Origin: Flavobacterium sp.
GTDB lineage: Bacteria; Bacteroidota; Bacteroidia; Flavobacteriales; Flavobacteriaceae
DNA length: 58,271 nt
Assembly (NCBI GenBank): GCA_020403245.1
Contig: JADBYA010000025.1
Coordinates: 1 to 58,271 of the forward strand
Direction: 5' to 3'
A program made the position numbers and the translations under genes. Of this stretch, positions 56,157 to 58,271 are shown piece after piece (the stretch's first letter is position 1; each line of letters opens with the position of its first letter). Under the pieces are notes generated by a model that was given only the letters and a program-made list of their open reading frames with translations, did no database searches and had not been told where the DNA came from.

Positions 56157-56717
56157 TTATTTCTTGAAATTCCTTTTTAATAAAGAATAAATAACGGTAT
56201 CCCAAAACTTTCCTTCCCAAAGTTCATTCTCTAGTATATGCGCTTCCTTTACAAATCCATTTTTTTGCAAAACCCTTTCCGATGCTCTGTTTTCAGGATC
56301 AATTACCGCTTCGATCGAATGTAAATTTAGTTGTTCAAAACCATATTCTACAACTGCTTTTATGGCTTCGGTAATATATCCTTTTCCGTTGGTCTCGGGT
56401 AATGACATATACCCAATCTCCGCACGATGATTTTCGGGTTGAATTCTATAATGACCAATAATTCCAATTATTTTCGAGTTTCCTTTGATGGTAATTCCCC
56501 AATTAATTCCAATATTAGTATCAATTTTTTCATTAATCATAGTAATATGAGCCAAAGCATCTTCTTCTGTTTTTGCTAATGGTCTAGGGATGTATTTCAT
56601 CGTTTCCAGATTGCCGCGAAGGGCTAATACTTCATTGACATCATCATTAGTAATCCTTCTTAGTATTAATCGTTCAGTATCTAAATTTTGAAAAGGATGA
56701 AAATTGATTTCTAACAT
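56157..56717 (-). CDS. GNAT N-acetyltransferase (RimJ/RimL-like)
   Basis: A 186-residue acetyl-CoA-dependent acetyltransferase. TERLILRRITNDDVNEVLALR at the start, IGIIGHYRIQPENHRAEIGY, then the GKGYITEAIKAVVEYGFEQL motif A that binds the CoA pyrophosphate, and HSIEAVIDPENRASERVLQKNGF, which are typical of the RimJ/RimL group. The acceptor (ribosomal protein N-terminus, antibiotic or other amine) is not known. A 19-base gap separates it from the epimerase-like gene upstream, perhaps one operon. Confidence 0.9.
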   Translation of the reverse strand: MLEINFHPFQNLDTERLILRRITNDDVNEVLALRGNLETMKYIPRPLAKTEEDALAHITMINEKIDTNIGINWGITIKGNSKIIGIIGHYRIQPENHRAEIGYMSLPETNGKGYITEAIKAVVEYGFEQLNLHSIEAVIDPENRASERVLQKNGFVKEAHILENELWEGKFWDTVIYSLLKRNFKK

Positions 56718-56736
56718 GATAATTATTTTTGTGAAA

Positions 56737-57591
56737 TTATAAAATTTCTATACTAAAATTACATTCAAAGGTGCTATTTTGTTCTACTAATTGAATGCCT
56801 TCTTTTTCTATAATATTTCCACTACTATCGAATGAATCAGCATAGCCAAACCAAGGTTCCAAACAAATAAAGGGCGCACCTACTTTTGTCCAAATCCCAA
56901 AATTGGGAAAATCTTTAAATTTAAAATTAAGAAACGGAATGTTATTCTCTAAAATTTGAATTTGATTTGATTTTAATGTTTTAAATAGCAAAGCATCTTC
57001 ATCAAAAAGGGAATAGGATAGAGGTAAAATTCCATTATTTGTTGGAATTAGTTGTGTTTTTTCAGAAAGTAAGTCATTTTCCAACTTATAGCTTTTCAAG
57101 TTTTCATTGGCGTCAAATTGCAAACTATACGTTTCAAATTTATTTTTTAGGGCAAAAGCAGGATGGCCTCCAATCGAGAATGGAATTGTATTTATGTCTA
57201 AATTTAGCACTTTGTATTTGACCAATAATGCGGTATCATTTAATGAATAAATTATTTGTAATTCAAATTTGAAGGGATAAATTTTTAAAGTAGATTCGTT
57301 AAATTGTAATGAAAAAATTACATTATCATTCTTTTTATTTAAAATTTTAAAATTTAAATCTCTAGCAAATCCATGTCTTGTCAATTCATATACTTTTTCA
57401 TTATAACTATAGGAATTGTTTTTTAAAGTACCAACAATTGGGAACAAGATAGGAGAGTGTTTGCCCCAATATTCGGGGTTTCCTTCCCAAATATACTCTC
57501 TGCCTGATATCCGATTTTTGAGCGAAATTAATTCAGCACCTTTATGATTTATAGTTGCCGATAAAGTTGAACTTGTGATTATTGTTTTCAA
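56737..57591 (-). CDS. Aldose 1-epimerase-like protein, TTG start
   Basis: A 284-residue protein of the galactose mutarotase-like superfamily, expected to act on hexoses or hexose phosphates. Key segments: NHKGAELISLKN, YIWEGNPEYWGKHSPILFPIVG, YELTRHGFARD with the conserved His-Gly, FSIGGHPAFAL, and LEPWFGYADS near the end. I see one His in the substrate loop and one in GGHPAF, as in the family. The start codon is TTG; no ATG lies near the expected N-terminus. Role in sugar metabolism is likely, exact substrate unknown. Confidence 0.88.
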   Translation of the reverse strand: MKTIITSSTLSATINHKGAELISLKNRISGREYIWEGNPEYWGKHSPILFPIVGTLKNNSYSYNEKVYELTRHGFARDLNFKILNKKNDNVIFSLQFNESTLKIYPFKFELQIIYSLNDTALLVKYKVLNLDINTIPFSIGGHPAFALKNKFETYSLQFDANENLKSYKLENDLLSEKTQLIPTNNGILPLSYSLFDEDALLFKTLKSNQIQILENNIPFLNFKFKDFPNFGIWTKVGAPFICLEPWFGYADSFDSSGNIIEKEGIQLVEQNSTFECNFSIEIL

Positions 57592-57690
57592 TAGAAAATT
57601 ATTTTTTTTAAAAAAAAGTTTGAATTACAAATATATTTTTTTAATTTTATTTCGCCCTTTAATCTTAATAGTAACTTAACCCTAATTATT

Positions 57691-57972
57691 ATGACACCTA
57701 TTTTCGAATTCATCGAAAAGGAAAAAATTCATTTACTTTCTTTTCCAAAATCTGAAGTTCTTATGTCAAAAGAAGAAGTTCATCAACGCAATCTAGATTT
57801 AAACAGAGCTCTTTCCCTCGGAAATCTTGAACATTCTAAAATTAAAATTTACTTTGAAGATAGCCAATCAAAAAAAGTTGTAGAAACTACTGTTTGGGCT
57901 ATTACAGATCAAAGAGTTATTCTCAAAAGGGGCTATTCAATCCCCATAAATAGGATTTATAAATCTGCCTAA
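57691..57972 (+). CDS. Small hypothetical protein (93 residues)
   Basis: Unrecognised. It has no signal peptide or membrane segment. The N-terminal half is helical (FEFIEKEKIHLLSFPKSEVL, MSKEEVHQRNLDLNRAL), and the C-terminal half is beta-rich with KIKIYFEDSQSKK, TVWAITDQRVILKRG and SIPINRIYKSA, somewhat like a small PH/GRAM edge. Codon use fits the neighbours and it ends in a proper terminator, so it is probably a real gene. Confidence 0.65.
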   Translation: MTPIFEFIEKEKIHLLSFPKSEVLMSKEEVHQRNLDLNRALSLGNLEHSKIKIYFEDSQSKKVVETTVWAITDQRVILKRGYSIPINRIYKSA

Positions 57973-57978
57973 ATTATT

Positions 57979-58007
57979 AGCCACTTTCCGAAGTGGCTTT
58001 TTTATTT
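57979..58007 (+). terminator. Rho-independent terminator after the 93-residue gene
   Basis: AGCCACTT (57979-57986) pairs with AAGTGGCT (57991-57998) over a TCCG loop, followed by a T-rich tail to 58007. Confidence 0.88.
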
Positions 58008-58131
58008 TACTTTTTTTTTATTTAAAAGTAATTACTGTAAGAATATATCAGTTAATATTTTAATTATTATGCATTTCATCGATTTTATTTGTTATTTAAA
58101 CGATAAAATTAGTATCATTGTCCAAGAAATC

Positions 58132-58244
58132 AAATAATACGTTCTTTCAATATTAATTAAATAAAGTATTTGCCCCACATCTACCAATTTAAATAATATG
58201 TTCTGTCAAAATTTTTAACCTTAAAGTGTTTGCCCCACATCTAC
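58132..58244. repeat. Near-duplicated 53-base block at a 59-60 bp offset (GCCCCACATCTAC)
   Basis: AAATAATAYG with TTCT at 58132 and 58191, and AAAGTRTTTGCCCCACATCTAC at 58163-58184 and 58223-58244, recur with one small indel between them. The block is upstream of whatever starts beyond the window end (an ATG sits at 58268). The rest of 58008-58131 is AT-rich with no gene. Confidence 0.75.
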
Positions 58245-58271
58245 TTTAAAAAACTTAACCTACTACTATGA

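Overview
The window looks like a piece of the main chromosome of a Flavobacteriaceae bacterium, most likely a Flavobacterium. The DNA is AT-rich. Genes start without Shine-Dalgarno sites but often follow the Bacteroidota -7 promoter word TAnnTTTG. The gene set is typical of the group: type IX secretion (T9SS) cargo with C-terminal sorting domains, a PorD-like DUF4835 protein, a Bacteroidota-type RNA polymerase omega subunit, the lineage-restricted families DUF6495 and DUF6913, a serine palmitoyltransferase-like enzyme and FabV. I saw no rRNA, tRNA, CRISPR array, transposase or prophage.

Layout. 0-9.6 kb: end of a T9SS type B cargo gene, a serine-palmitoyltransferase-like enzyme, rdgB, a DEAD-box helicase, a CarboxypepD_reg protein, a TrmH-family methyltransferase, a sirtuin, and purB facing guaB (purine synthesis). 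9.8-20.5 kb: a P-type ATPase, HMG-CoA lyase, a truncated DUF3307 gene behind three 28-bp repeats, pyrD, a tight run nadC-yihY-DUF2147-priA, and a LytTR response regulator. 20.6-28.9 kb: rpsF-rpsR-rplI, a DUF6495 gene, ligA coupled to an exonuclease-BRCT gene, a two-gene 5'-nucleotidase, DUF6913-dapA. 29-35.3 kb: a probable operon bamD-rpoZ-coaBC-porD-recN, then fabV. 35.3-41.8 kb: a large T9SS type A cargo protein, a family 2 glycosyltransferase overlapping coaE, and a histidine kinase/response regulator pair. 41.8-58 kb: mostly minus-strand genes (acyl-ACP thioesterase, miaA, an exonuclease/GIY-YIG fusion, yggS, DUF1015, a beta-barrel protein, a GRAM-like membrane protein, an AraC regulator, 3-hydroxybutyryl-CoA dehydrogenase, a DUF1016 nuclease, a Gfo/Idh/MocA oxidoreductase), then pcm, a secreted S51-like peptidase, a lipoprotein, smpB diverging from a VF530 gene, a GNAT enzyme, a mutarotase-like protein and a small unknown gene.

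The most striking locus is ligA plus its downstream neighbour. LigA carries about 146 extra residues inside its helix-hairpin-helix region. From about 23.9 to 25.56 kb the base composition falls to roughly 20-25 percent GC in the rows I counted, and it recovers exactly where the downstream exonuclease gene enters its own BRCT domain, which reads like a flavobacterial LigA tail. This looks like an insertion or allele replacement that split the old ligA and handed its BRCT domain to a DEDDh exonuclease. Other points of interest are a truncated DUF3307 gene next to triplicated operator-like palindromes, small palindromes embedded in reading frames (miaA, DUF1015, DUF1016), a structured 95-bp intergenic element upstream of miaA, and divergent, nearly leaderless promoters between smpB and the VF530 gene.

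No gene-free stretch clearly exceeds 300 bases. The longest is the last 299 bases, which hold a terminator and a near-duplicated 60-bp sequence.
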